Origin: a virus
Length of the DNA stretch: 34,538 nt
Strand: one strand, 5' to 3'
IMG/VR virus record: IMGVR_UViG_3300046167_000252
Location: 1 to 34,538 of that record
The notes below the pieces were generated by a model. It saw only the letters and a list, made by a program, of their open reading frames with translations, searched no databases and was not told the origin of the DNA. How positions within the stretch are numbered: the stretch's first letter is position 1; each line of letters opens with the position of its first letter. The translations under genes were made by a program, and so were the position numbers. This document shows positions 5,831 through 11,785 of the stretch, piece after piece.

Positions 5831-6751
5831 TTAAAAAGGTAAATCGCTTTGTTTCTTTTCTTTCTTGGTGATTAGATTCTCACCGTGTATCTCAAAACCT
5901 ACATTGTTAGGTACACTTCTAAATCTTACAGGCTCATCTAATGGTGTAGGTCTTCCTCCTGTCTCCACCTCTTTCACCTTGCGTATGTGTACTTGGTTGT
6001 ACATCCATTCGGTAGGGTGTTGAATATAACGATGTATCACTACAAAGTCATCAGCCCTGTTAACGAACTTACCACCGCCCTCAATATCTGCTGCGCTTGG
6101 TGGCATAGGGTGACCTGCGTACTCGTGTCCTGCGGAGTGCTTCATTCTTAAAGCATTAGTTACTGCGTGAGCATTAAGCCAGATACTTACATCGTGTTGC
6201 TTTGCCCAATTCCTAAAGTGTGTACTTACCTCATAGTCGTACTCGTGACCGCCAAGTGTTTTAAACATCTCTTTGTCCTTCGTTAACGAGTTGTAAGGAT
6301 CAATCAAGAATCCATCAAAGCCTTCTTCGTGGTAGATGTCTGTAGCCTCCTCAATTAAATCCTTGTAGGTGTACATCTTCTTATCGGTGTCAATGATAAC
6401 AAAATATCTTTGAACTAAATCAAGAGCCATCTGGAACTCATCTTCATCTATCTTATTTATGGGTTTACCCAAGAAGAACTCCGAGAGCTTCTTTGCGATA
6501 GATACAGGTGTGTTCTCGGAACTGAATACAAGCCACTTAATATCGTTGACTATGGTTTGCAATAACATTAGGTACAACATCACGGAGGTCTTACCAACAT
6601 TTGCGTGTCCTAACACTACATTGAAATTACCTCGCTTGAAGCGGAGGTGGTCATCTAAATTCCATTGCCCGAACTTGAGACCTTCTTTAACTTTGCCCAT
6701 TCGGACATCGTCAAGTTTACCGAACACATCGGCATAAGATATTTTTGACAT
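5831..6751 (-). CDS. Replicative helicase-like RecA-fold ATPase (DnaB family)
   Basis: 306 residues from the ATG at 6751 (MSKISYADVF). The longer reading from 6781 would run through a terminator hairpin. Walker A GHANVGKTS is at 48-56, Walker B FLIDPYNSL at 148-156, and WLNAHAVTN follows, as in DnaB and T7 gp4-type motors. There is no N-terminal primase or DnaB N-domain, so this is a bare motor domain. The C-terminus ends KKQSDLPF, resembling the acidic-hydrophobic tip of SSB proteins, which is unusual for a helicase. The first gene after the terminator at 6767-6792, it heads the replication genes. Confidence 0.8.
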   Translation of the reverse strand: MSKISYADVFGKLDDVRMGKVKEGLKFGQWNLDDHLRFKRGNFNVVLGHANVGKTSVMLYLMLLQTIVNDIKWLVFSSENTPVSIAKKLSEFFLGKPINKIDEDEFQMALDLVQRYFVIIDTDKKMYTYKDLIEEATDIYHEEGFDGFLIDPYNSLTKDKEMFKTLGGHEYDYEVSTHFRNWAKQHDVSIWLNAHAVTNALRMKHSAGHEYAGHPMPPSAADIEGGGKFVNRADDFVVIHRYIQHPTEWMYNQVHIRKVKEVETGGRPTPLDEPVRFRSVPNNVGFEIHGENLITKKEKKQSDLPF

Positions 6752-6766
6752 AGTTGGTTTTAAGTT

Positions 6767-6792
6767 AAAAAGGGAGCGCAAGTGCGCCCCCC
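6767..6792 (-). terminator. Terminator after the SSB-like gene
   Basis: A 9-bp GC-rich stem (GGGGGCGCA / TGCGCTCCC on the minus strand, one G-T pair) with a 2-nt centre is followed by five T. It lies between the SSB-like stop at 6809 and the helicase start at 6751. It probably attenuates rather than blocks transcription, since no promoter motif copy follows it. Confidence 0.8.
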
Positions 6793-6808
6793 TAATATAG
6801 TTCTTTCT

Positions 6809-7300
6809 TTAGAATGGCAAACCATCCGCTACAGGTTGAGGTTCTTCTCTACCTTGAAAGTGTTGCTGATGAGTCGCTTGGGCTTGGGCTGCGCCCTTCT
6901 TCATAACCCAATCAGCAAAGAGTTGAGCATTCGCAATAACTACTTGCGGTGTTCCACCAATCTCGGCTGCTGCCTTGAGAGCCGTTTGGCGAATGATTGA
7001 TTCGTCTTTAGAGGTATGTGTACCACTTGGAGCAGATGTGCCAGAGGGTGCTACATTTGCGTATTGTGGGTTAACAGGCTTGACCGTGTAGTAGGTCTTA
7101 CCATTGTACTCTCTTGGGATGTAATCGTAAGTAGCCTCTTGTCCTACTGCAAACTTTGTTTGGTTCGGGTCTTTGGAGTTGTACTTACCATTATCTCCAT
7201 TTTCAAATGTTACATAGAACCCATAAAGTGTTCCATACTGACCGTTGTACGGCTCTCCTGCGGACTTAATGTCCTTGACAATAGATGTTTTAGTCATCAT
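6809..7300 (-). CDS. SSB-like single-stranded DNA-binding protein
   Basis: 163 residues. The N-terminal 85 residues look like an OB-fold beta barrel (GTLYGFYVTFENGDNGKYNS, then TYDYIPREYNGKTYYTVKPV). A Ser/Gly/Thr linker follows, then a helical segment and a Gln/His-rich tail ending in VADGLPF, like the C-terminal tip by which SSBs recruit partners. Family knowledge: such proteins coat single-stranded DNA at forks. The match to classic SSB is weak, so a gp2.5-type functional analogue is equally possible. It is followed by a terminator, consistent with high expression. Confidence 0.6.
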   Translation of the reverse strand: MMTKTSIVKDIKSAGEPYNGQYGTLYGFYVTFENGDNGKYNSKDPNQTKFAVGQEATYDYIPREYNGKTYYTVKPVNPQYANVAPSGTSAPSGTHTSKDESIIRQTALKAAAEIGGTPQVVIANAQLFADWVMKKGAAQAQATHQQHFQGREEPQPVADGLPF

Positions 7301-7338
7301 ATATAATTTAGTTAATGATTCAAAGTTAATAAAAATGT

Positions 7339-8469
7339 TTACTGCTCAAACATTGGATGTAGTTTTTCTGCTATCGCTTGTACTACATCAACAGTTACTG
7401 CGTTGCCACATTGCTTGTAGCGTTGGGTGTTGCTCATCTCCTTGATCTCTCCATCGTAAATACCTTTGGAGGTGTGGTTATCTGGAAATCCCTGTAGCCT
7501 CTCACACTCTATAGGAGTAAGCCTACGAATGCGGTAGTCTTGTATAGCTGCTTGATTGCAAGATGTCTCAAGTGTTTGAGCTTTAGCTTTCCCTACTCTT
7601 CCTCTACGAGTCTCGCTATTAGGATTGGATAGGTTTATGCTATCTCCTTCCGTAGCTTTCTCATATCCTGCTTTGGTAGCTGACTTTACTTTAATTACAG
7701 GTTGACCACTACCATCCTCTCTTGCTCGTGCAGGAATTGTAGGACAATCACCTCCTTTAACTTCCCTAAATCCTTGACCATCTTTATGAGTTCTCCAAGT
7801 ACCTATTTTGAATTTTTCCGCAGACTGTTTATTTGTAATAAGGAATGACCCGTTTGAGTCTGCTGTGTATCTACAAGTAAGGGTTTTACTGACTTGTCGC
7901 TGTATTCCATCATTCGGTTGATTGTCTTCTCGGATAGGTAATACTCCTCCTTCATTTCCTCTGGCTTCTGCAAGATATCCGACAAGGTATATCCGCTCTC
8001 TATTTTGGGGTAAAAACCAACTTGTATTAAGCAGTTGCCACTCAAGTCTATAACCCCCAATGTTGGCAAAGGCTTGGATAATTGCCCAAAAGTCTGCGCC
8101 ATTGTTTGAGGAGAATGTTCCTTTAACATTTTCCCAGATAAATACACGAGGTCTGCACTCGTGAATGAGTCTAATTGCTTCCGTGATAAGAGAACTTCTT
8201 TCTCCCCCCATCCCTTTTCTTTTTCCAGCCAATGAGAAATCTTGGCAAGGACTTCCGAAAGTGATGAGGTCAATTCTTGGGAGGTCTGCTCCCCGAACAT
8301 CTGTAACTGATCCGACATAGGTGCTATCTTTAAATTGGTGTTGGTATACCGCTACTGCGTGTTTATCTACTTCCGAGAAGTAACTGTTGACCTTAAACCC
8401 TGCTCTCTCAAATCCCAAATGGAATCCTCCAATACCAGAGAATAAGTCTAATTGGTTAATCTCTTTCAT
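7339..8469 (-). CDS. DNA (cytosine-5) methyltransferase
   Basis: 376 residues with all key m5C motifs in order: DLFSGIGGF (motif I, 8-16), GSPCQ with catalytic Cys75 (motif IV), ENV at 113-115 (motif VI), QNRERIY at 155-161 (motif VIII) and QCGNAV near 353-358 (motif X). The target recognition domain between VIII and IX is about 160 residues. No restriction partner lies nearby, so this is probably an orphan phage enzyme protecting DNA from host restriction. A 171-codon ORF in another frame overlaps residues 51-222 and is discussed as a finding. The recognition sequence cannot be read from the protein. Confidence 0.93.
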   Translation of the reverse strand: MKEINQLDLFSGIGGFHLGFERAGFKVNSYFSEVDKHAVAVYQHQFKDSTYVGSVTDVRGADLPRIDLITFGSPCQDFSLAGKRKGMGGERSSLITEAIRLIHECRPRVFIWENVKGTFSSNNGADFWAIIQAFANIGGYRLEWQLLNTSWFLPQNRERIYLVGYLAEARGNEGGVLPIREDNQPNDGIQRQVSKTLTCRYTADSNGSFLITNKQSAEKFKIGTWRTHKDGQGFREVKGGDCPTIPARAREDGSGQPVIKVKSATKAGYEKATEGDSINLSNPNSETRRGRVGKAKAQTLETSCNQAAIQDYRIRRLTPIECERLQGFPDNHTSKGIYDGEIKEMSNTQRYKQCGNAVTVDVVQAIAEKLHPMFEQ

Positions 8470-8822
8470 AACTTTAGTCTAACCTCAACTTCACAATAAT
8501 TCTTTTCAACGCTCTCGTCAAAAGTGATAGTGAGCCTGTGATAGTATTTAGGACTATCGTCTGCAATCCATCCGTTAGCAACGAGAGTATCAGCAGTAAA
8601 TTTTGAAACAAGAACAAGATTGTCCACATCGGCACGAGTATTGTACCTAATATGGATAGACATACTCTCTGCAAAATGGTGGTCATAACGAGCCAATTCT
8701 GCTTCAACGATTTTTTTATATTCATCTTTTGTTTTTTTTCTAAATGTCCAATGCTTACCTGCGTAGAGTGAGTTAAGACTTATCGTCTTCGGTAGCGTGA
8801 GGGAGAGCGTTAATTCGTTCAT
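8466..8822 (-). CDS. RusA-like Holliday junction resolvase
   Basis: 118 residues. An N-terminal LTLPKTISLNSLY segment, a basic FRKKTKDEYKK helix and the acidic core RADVDNL (65-69) with ADDS at 87-90 match the RusA layout, in which aspartates bind metal at the dimer interface and cut four-way junctions. Family knowledge: phage RusA proteins resolve recombination or replication intermediates before packaging. It overlaps the methyltransferase start as ATGA and the DUF3310-like gene by 50 nt. Confidence 0.7.
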   Translation of the reverse strand: MNELTLSLTLPKTISLNSLYAGKHWTFRKKTKDEYKKIVEAELARYDHHFAESMSIHIRYNTRADVDNLVLVSKFTADTLVANGWIADDSPKYYHRLTITFDESVEKNYCEVEVRLKL

Positions 8823-9042
8823 ATTCCAATTCTTTTTCTAAATGGTGAATAGCCTTTAAGATGTCTTGTGCTTTAGGATTGTCTTTCTTCTTACCTGCTC
8901 GTAGCAAGTAAGCGATAGCTACCCCCATATTGTAAGAGTCTCTTGCGAAGTCCATACACACATCAAAAGCCTCAATGCCTTTGTACTTACCTAAATAGTA
9001 ACTTGGTGTCAACCTCTGGCTTGTGGTACTTGGAGAGGGCAT
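8773..9042 (-). CDS. DUF3310-like protein
   Basis: The segment SYYLGKYKGIEAFDVCMDFARDS and then GVAIAYLLRAGKKKDNPKAQDILKAIHHLEKELE has the layout of DUF3310 phage proteins (Y..GIE.fDv, then YLLRAGKK...KA..hLek). Their function is uncertain; they are often annotated near nucleotide metabolism genes. The start is unclear. ATG at 9042 keeps the overlap with the previous gene to 56 nt, while ATGs at 9075 and 9132 overlap more and add low-complexity Ser/Thr sequence. A TTG at 9012 is also possible. Confidence 0.6.
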   Translation of the reverse strand: MPSPSTTSQRLTPSYYLGKYKGIEAFDVCMDFARDSYNMGVAIAYLLRAGKKKDNPKAQDILKAIHHLEKELEYERINALPHATEDDKS

Positions 9043-9178
9043 TGCCGTTGAATCGTTTGAAGAGTCTTCTGTCATCGGGAAATCCGAAGTGTAGGTAGAA
9101 GTGGTCTTGTAAGGTTTGTTCGTTGATTTCATATTGTTCTGGGTATTCAGTTTGCTTAATTTTTACTACGGTCTTCAT
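8987..9178 (-). CDS. Hypothetical protein, 63 aa
   Basis: The ATG at 9178 (MKTVVKIKQTEYPEQYEIN) gives a compact protein with likely beta strands, then a helix (LQDHFYLHFGF) and a basic end. It overlaps the 59-residue gene before it by 23 nt and the DUF3310-like gene after it in another frame. No family is recognised. Confidence 0.55.
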   Translation of the reverse strand: MKTVVKIKQTEYPEQYEINEQTLQDHFYLHFGFPDDRRLFKRFNGNALSKYHKPEVDTKLLFR

Positions 9179-9335
9179 TGATCTTGTATGCTTTAAACAT
9201 ATCCATAACGGTTTCTGCATTTATGCCCTTACGAGCATAGTCTCTAATGATAAACATTTTTAGGTGGTTCATCTCTTTGGTGAGAGCTTCAACTCGTGCC
9301 TCGCACAAGTTCAAGTATTGGTCTTTTATATCCAT
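9156..9335 (-). CDS. Hypothetical early protein, 59 aa
   Basis: ATG at 9335, 20 nt after promoter motif P2, stop TAA at 9156-9158. The product MDIKDQYLNLCEARVEALTKEM... is helical with a possible short coiled coil, then RDYARKGINAETVMDMFKAY. It is the first gene of the replication operon, so very early expression is likely. No homologue is recognised. Confidence 0.65.
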   Translation of the reverse strand: MDIKDQYLNLCEARVEALTKEMNHLKMFIIRDYARKGINAETVMDMFKAYKINEDRSKN

Positions 9336-9355
9336 AGTTGTTTTGATTTGTTACG

Positions 9356-9378
9356 AATGTACACAAATTTATTTACAA
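9356..9378 (-). promoter_or_regulatory. Putative phage promoter P2
   Basis: Second copy of the 23-bp unit, with TTGTAAA and TGTGTACATT as its conserved ends on the minus strand, 20 nt before the ATG at 9335. It also contains TAAATTTG, a match to the Bacteroidetes TAnnTTTG box, so host RNA polymerase might read this copy early. It lies between the terminator at 9393-9416 and the first replication-operon gene. Confidence 0.7.
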
Positions 9379-9392
9379 CCAACATAGAGAGC

Positions 9393-9416
9393 AAAAAAAA
9401 AGAGGCGGATGCCTCT
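9393..9416 (-). terminator. Terminator upstream of P2
   Basis: The minus-strand hairpin AGAGGCATCCGCCTCT (9401-9416) is followed by a run of nine T. It stops anything entering from the A/T spacer before promoter P2 starts the replication operon. Confidence 0.85.
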
Positions 9417-9536
9417 ATATATAAATATATCTATATCTCTATATATATATAATAAGAGACCTATAGGTCTCTATATATTACTATATATTATAACTACTAT
9501 ATATAATATCTCTATATATAATATATATATATATAT
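9417..9536. other. A/T spacer, possible origin region
   Basis: About 120 bases consist almost only of A and T, with scattered TCTC/GAGA and TATATA repeats. There is no coding potential. The spacer sits between the end of the lysis module and the start of the replication operon and is bracketed by terminators. An easily melted region beside replication genes is what a phage origin or unwinding element often looks like. No iterons or DnaA boxes could be recognised, so the role is unproven. Confidence 0.5.
9455..9472. repeat. Perfect 18-bp palindrome in the A/T spacer
   Basis: AGAGACCTATAGGTCTCT is a perfect inverted repeat with no loop in the middle of the A/T spacer. It may bind a dimeric protein or extrude as a cruciform. 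It has no adjacent T run, so it is not a standard terminator. Confidence 0.8.
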
Positions 9537-9565
9537 AAAAAAAAAGAAAGGTGGGATAACCCACC
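9537..9565 (-). terminator. Terminator of the lysis module
   Basis: The hairpin GGTGGGTTATCCCACC (9550-9565, 6-bp stem, 4-nt loop) is followed by TTTC and nine T on the minus strand, 29 nt after the holin-like stop. It is probably the end of the long late transcript. Confidence 0.9.
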
Positions 9566-9593
9566 AAACTTAAACACTATATGTTATCAACGA

Positions 9594-9959
9594 TTATTTA
9601 ACATTACCTCTCTTGTCAAGTGAGCGTACTGCGAAGTAACCTCCTACAACTGTTACACTTAACATATTCCATAGACTTATCCAAGCAGGGTCTACCTGTA
9701 GGTAGCCCAACCCATCAAAGAAAGTAGTAACTACCAGAAAGCTAATCACTACAATCAAGGTTAGTGGTCTTACATTCTTGCTTAACCAAGAGTCCGATGT
9801 CATATCGGATTTCCACCTACTGCTAATCTCGGACTCAATAGAAGCCTTTAGAGCGGCTTTCTCCTCTGGAGTTGATACATACCTATCTACGACATTAGAA
9901 ACGGCTTCTATCGTCTCCTGTGCGCTTTTTCCGAGTAGTTTTGTTATTAGTGGATTCAT
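9594..9959 (-). CDS. Holin-like protein (3TM phage holin type)
   Basis: 121 residues from the ATG at 9959 (MNPLITKLLGKS). The longer frame from 10028 overlaps the 41-residue gene and is unlikely. After a soluble helical half comes SWLSKNVRPLTLIVVISFLVVTTFF and then WISLWNMLSVTVVGGYFAVRSLDK. The RP-led first span and GGYFxxRSLDK end are typical of the 3TM holin family found in gene transfer agents and marine phages. Family knowledge: such proteins permeabilise the inner membrane to release endolysin. The position at the end of the lysis cluster supports this. Confidence 0.75.
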   Translation of the reverse strand: MNPLITKLLGKSAQETIEAVSNVVDRYVSTPEEKAALKASIESEISSRWKSDMTSDSWLSKNVRPLTLIVVISFLVVTTFFDGLGYLQVDPAWISLWNMLSVTVVGGYFAVRSLDKRGNVK

Positions 9960-10006
9960 TACAATTCTTTTTACAGGTACATTCCTTTGGTTGAGTAGAG
10001 CAATAC

Positions 10007-10132
10007 TTAACTGCCACAAGCCTCGCAATCTGGGTTATCAATGTTACAGGCTTTCTCGTTAGCCTTGTCATTAGTCATCTCATCTACAAAGTCCTCAAAG
10101 GAGTCTGCAAACCCGAAGTCGGTGTCGTTCAT
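10007..10132 (-). CDS. Hypothetical acidic protein, 41 aa
   Basis: ATG at 10132 overlapping the previous stop as TAATG, stop TAA at 10007-10009. Very acidic (MNDTDFGFADSFEDFVDEMTND) with three Cys near the end (ACNIDNPDCEACGS), perhaps for metal or disulfide. Exact fit between spanin-like and holin-like genes supports translation. Function unknown. Confidence 0.6.
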   Translation of the reverse strand: MNDTDFGFADSFEDFVDEMTNDKANEKACNIDNPDCEACGS

Positions 10133-10431
10133 TAACCTCTTTTTATTATATCAATTTCACGCTGCAAATATCTGTTCTCGGTCTCAAGCTCCGCTACCTT
10201 TTGCGTAAGTCTTAAGATTTCTCCTTGTGCAGTTTCAAGGCTTGTACTCATCTCATTCACTCGCTTCAGCAAGTCATCTCTAAACATAGTCTCTGGATTA
10301 TCGGCTCTCTCTTCCTTTCGCAACTCTCGTGCCGAATCCTTCTTGGTCTTAATGACCATCTCATAAAACTTAAATGCTGCTCCGCTACCCAAGATCGTAA
10401 CAAGTGCAATAATCAGCTCTTTGCTTTCCAT
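10132..10431 (-). CDS. Membrane-anchored coiled-coil protein, spanin-like
   Basis: 99 residues. One N-terminal span (LIIALVTILGSGAAFKFYEMV), then a charged linker and a long coiled coil (LLKRVNEMSTSLETAQGEILRL through ETENRYLQREIDIIKRG). An inner-membrane anchor with a periplasmic coiled coil is the design of i-spanins, but many phage lysis accessory proteins share it. I see no outer-membrane lipoprotein partner. It overlaps the four-span membrane gene and the 41-residue gene. Confidence 0.55.
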   Translation of the reverse strand: MESKELIIALVTILGSGAAFKFYEMVIKTKKDSARELRKEERADNPETMFRDDLLKRVNEMSTSLETAQGEILRLTQKVAELETENRYLQREIDIIKRG

Positions 10432-10796
10432 TGTTTAGTAACTCTTATTTGATTTATAACTGCTGCAAACGCAATGATTAACCAACCAAAGCGTGAAGGG
10501 GCTTCCCATAAAAGCCCTGTCATCATATACTGCTCAACCGTTAAGAAGGCTACAATCGTAGCTATAACTGTTGAATAGTATCTACATCGTAGGTCTCGCA
10601 TACCTACACTATAGAATTGAAATAATCCTCCGCCTATGGCTATAAAGATTATATGCCACTTAAACCCTATCTCTGCCCATACCGCAGCAGGTAAGAGTAA
10701 GGTGTGTAGCACCGCTATAAGTAACTCTAAAAACTCACTATCGGCAAAGCCTATAATAGTCTTGAGGTTCTTTTTGATTAGTTTAAAGTTTACCAT
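10413..10796 (-). CDS. Four-span membrane protein, possible holin
   Basis: 127 residues. Hydrophobic segments lie near 23-42, 47-64, 76-95 and 103-119, with basic ends (NFKLIKKNLKK and VTKQWKAKS) that would both face the cytoplasm. It lies directly after the endolysin gene (7-nt overlap). It may be a holin, an antiholin of the 3TM protein at 9594-9959, or an unrelated membrane protein. Confidence 0.55.
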   Translation of the reverse strand: MVNFKLIKKNLKTIIGFADSEFLELLIAVLHTLLLPAAVWAEIGFKWHIIFIAIGGGLFQFYSVGMRDLRCRYYSTVIATIVAFLTVEQYMMTGLLWEAPSRFGWLIIAFAAVINQIRVTKQWKAKS

Positions 10797-11245
10797 TTCG
10801 TGTATCGTGTCTTTCCGTTATCCTTATACGCTACGAGTACCTCGCCTCTATTACCCTCTTCTTTGTACGAACAATGTACCCAAGCATACTCACCCATATT
10901 ATCGGGGAACTCACCTATGAGTTGGTCAAAGGTTAAGTGATCTTTGATATACATAAAGAGTTCACGATTCGTGTACCCTCCTGTAGACTGCATATCCAAT
11001 GCTTCACCCTTTGAATGTTGTGAGTTGTTAGAACCTCCTATGGCTTTATTCAACTCCTTTGACCGATAGCCAGAGGTAACTCTTAAAGGCTTTCCAAAAT
11101 GTTCTCGGCAAGGCTGAAAGATATTGTTGGCTACTGCCTTCAAATTGATTAAGTGAGATACTGTTGGCTCGTTTGCAATCCCCTTGCGTAAAGCAGTCGC
11201 AGAGTATGTCACTTCTGCAAGGCTCAAATTCTCCGTTAGCTTCAT
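10790..11245 (-). CDS. Endolysin, peptidase M15 family
   Basis: 151 residues. The zinc-site motif SQHSKGEALDM (H77, D84) and the later WVHCSY (H124) match M15 D-Ala-D-Ala carboxypeptidases and endopeptidases, and VTSGYRSKELNKAIGG is the usual segment before it. Family knowledge: it would cut the peptide stems of host peptidoglycan. There is no signal peptide, so export needs a holin, and two candidates lie just downstream. Length is normal for a single-domain phage enzyme. Confidence 0.88.
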   Translation of the reverse strand: MKLTENLSLAEVTYSATALRKGIANEPTVSHLINLKAVANNIFQPCREHFGKPLRVTSGYRSKELNKAIGGSNNSQHSKGEALDMQSTGGYTNRELFMYIKDHLTFDQLIGEFPDNMGEYAWVHCSYKEEGNRGEVLVAYKDNGKTRYTKW

Positions 11246-11397
11246 TCTTCATCTGTCAAATAAACACTTCCTACACCTTGCGCTCTTACAGAGCCATCAC
11301 AACAGTCTATTGAGTATGTTGAAGTCTCCCAACATAGGCAACCTCGCCTCCCCCCTTTAGGGGAGGTACGAGAAGGTATGTAGTTAGGGTCTTGCAT
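11242..11397 (-). CDS. Cysteine-rich small protein, 51 aa
   Basis: ATG at 11397 (TAATG with the upstream stop), TGA overlapping the endolysin start as ATGA. MQDPNYIPSRTSPKGGRRGCLC then STYSIDCCDGSVRAQGVG. Four Cys and a Gly-rich centre. The fit between two confident genes and the composition make it a convincing small gene. Role unknown; it may be a minor virion protein, since similar short CLC...CC proteins sit beside phage fibre genes in my memory. Confidence 0.7.
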   Translation of the reverse strand: MQDPNYIPSRTSPKGGRRGCLCWETSTYSIDCCDGSVRAQGVGSVYLTDEE

Positions 11398-11783
11398 TAT
11401 GGCAAATCGTCTTCACTTGGTTCTGGGAAGTATTCTGGATGCAATTCCTTACAGGCTTCAGTCCATTCCGCAATAGCAGTAGATGAACCGAAAGTATGTA
11501 TGCCCATAGGCGCACACCATACCATAGCACTATCCCAAGACTCTAATGGCTCACCATCCCATAAAACATCTATATGGTAGGTAGAAGATAGTACAGGTGC
11601 GGTGAGTTCGTTTCCTTCATCATCGTATGTACCTTCAGTCTCTACGAGATTACCGAGATGTACGATAGCGTGAGGGTGGTTAGGTACAACATCTCCTTCG
11701 GGAGTTGTTTCAGTACCTAATGCGTTGATTTTAGTTGTTGCTGCTCCTTTAGAGCCGAATGAGTATTTTCTAAATGTTTTCAT
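11397..11783 (-). CDS. Hypothetical protein after the fibre genes, 128 aa
   Basis: Begins MKTFRKYSFGSKGAATTKIN and ends in an acidic tail (EPSEDDLP). The middle holds likely beta strands and Trp-rich stretches (VLWDGEPLESWDSAMVWCAPMGIHTFG). Its place between the fibres and the endolysin suggests a tail accessory or fibre-associated protein. The start is 3 nt after the fibre stop. No family is recognised. Confidence 0.65.
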   Translation of the reverse strand: MKTFRKYSFGSKGAATTKINALGTETTPEGDVVPNHPHAIVHLGNLVETEGTYDDEGNELTAPVLSSTYHIDVLWDGEPLESWDSAMVWCAPMGIHTFGSSTAIAEWTEACKELHPEYFPEPSEDDLP

Positions 11784-11785
11784 AG

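Noticed and set aside
5831-6781. 316-residue version of the helicase
   Set aside because: Its first ten codons fall in the terminator hairpin and T run at 6767-6792. The ATG at 6751 gives a normal N-terminus.
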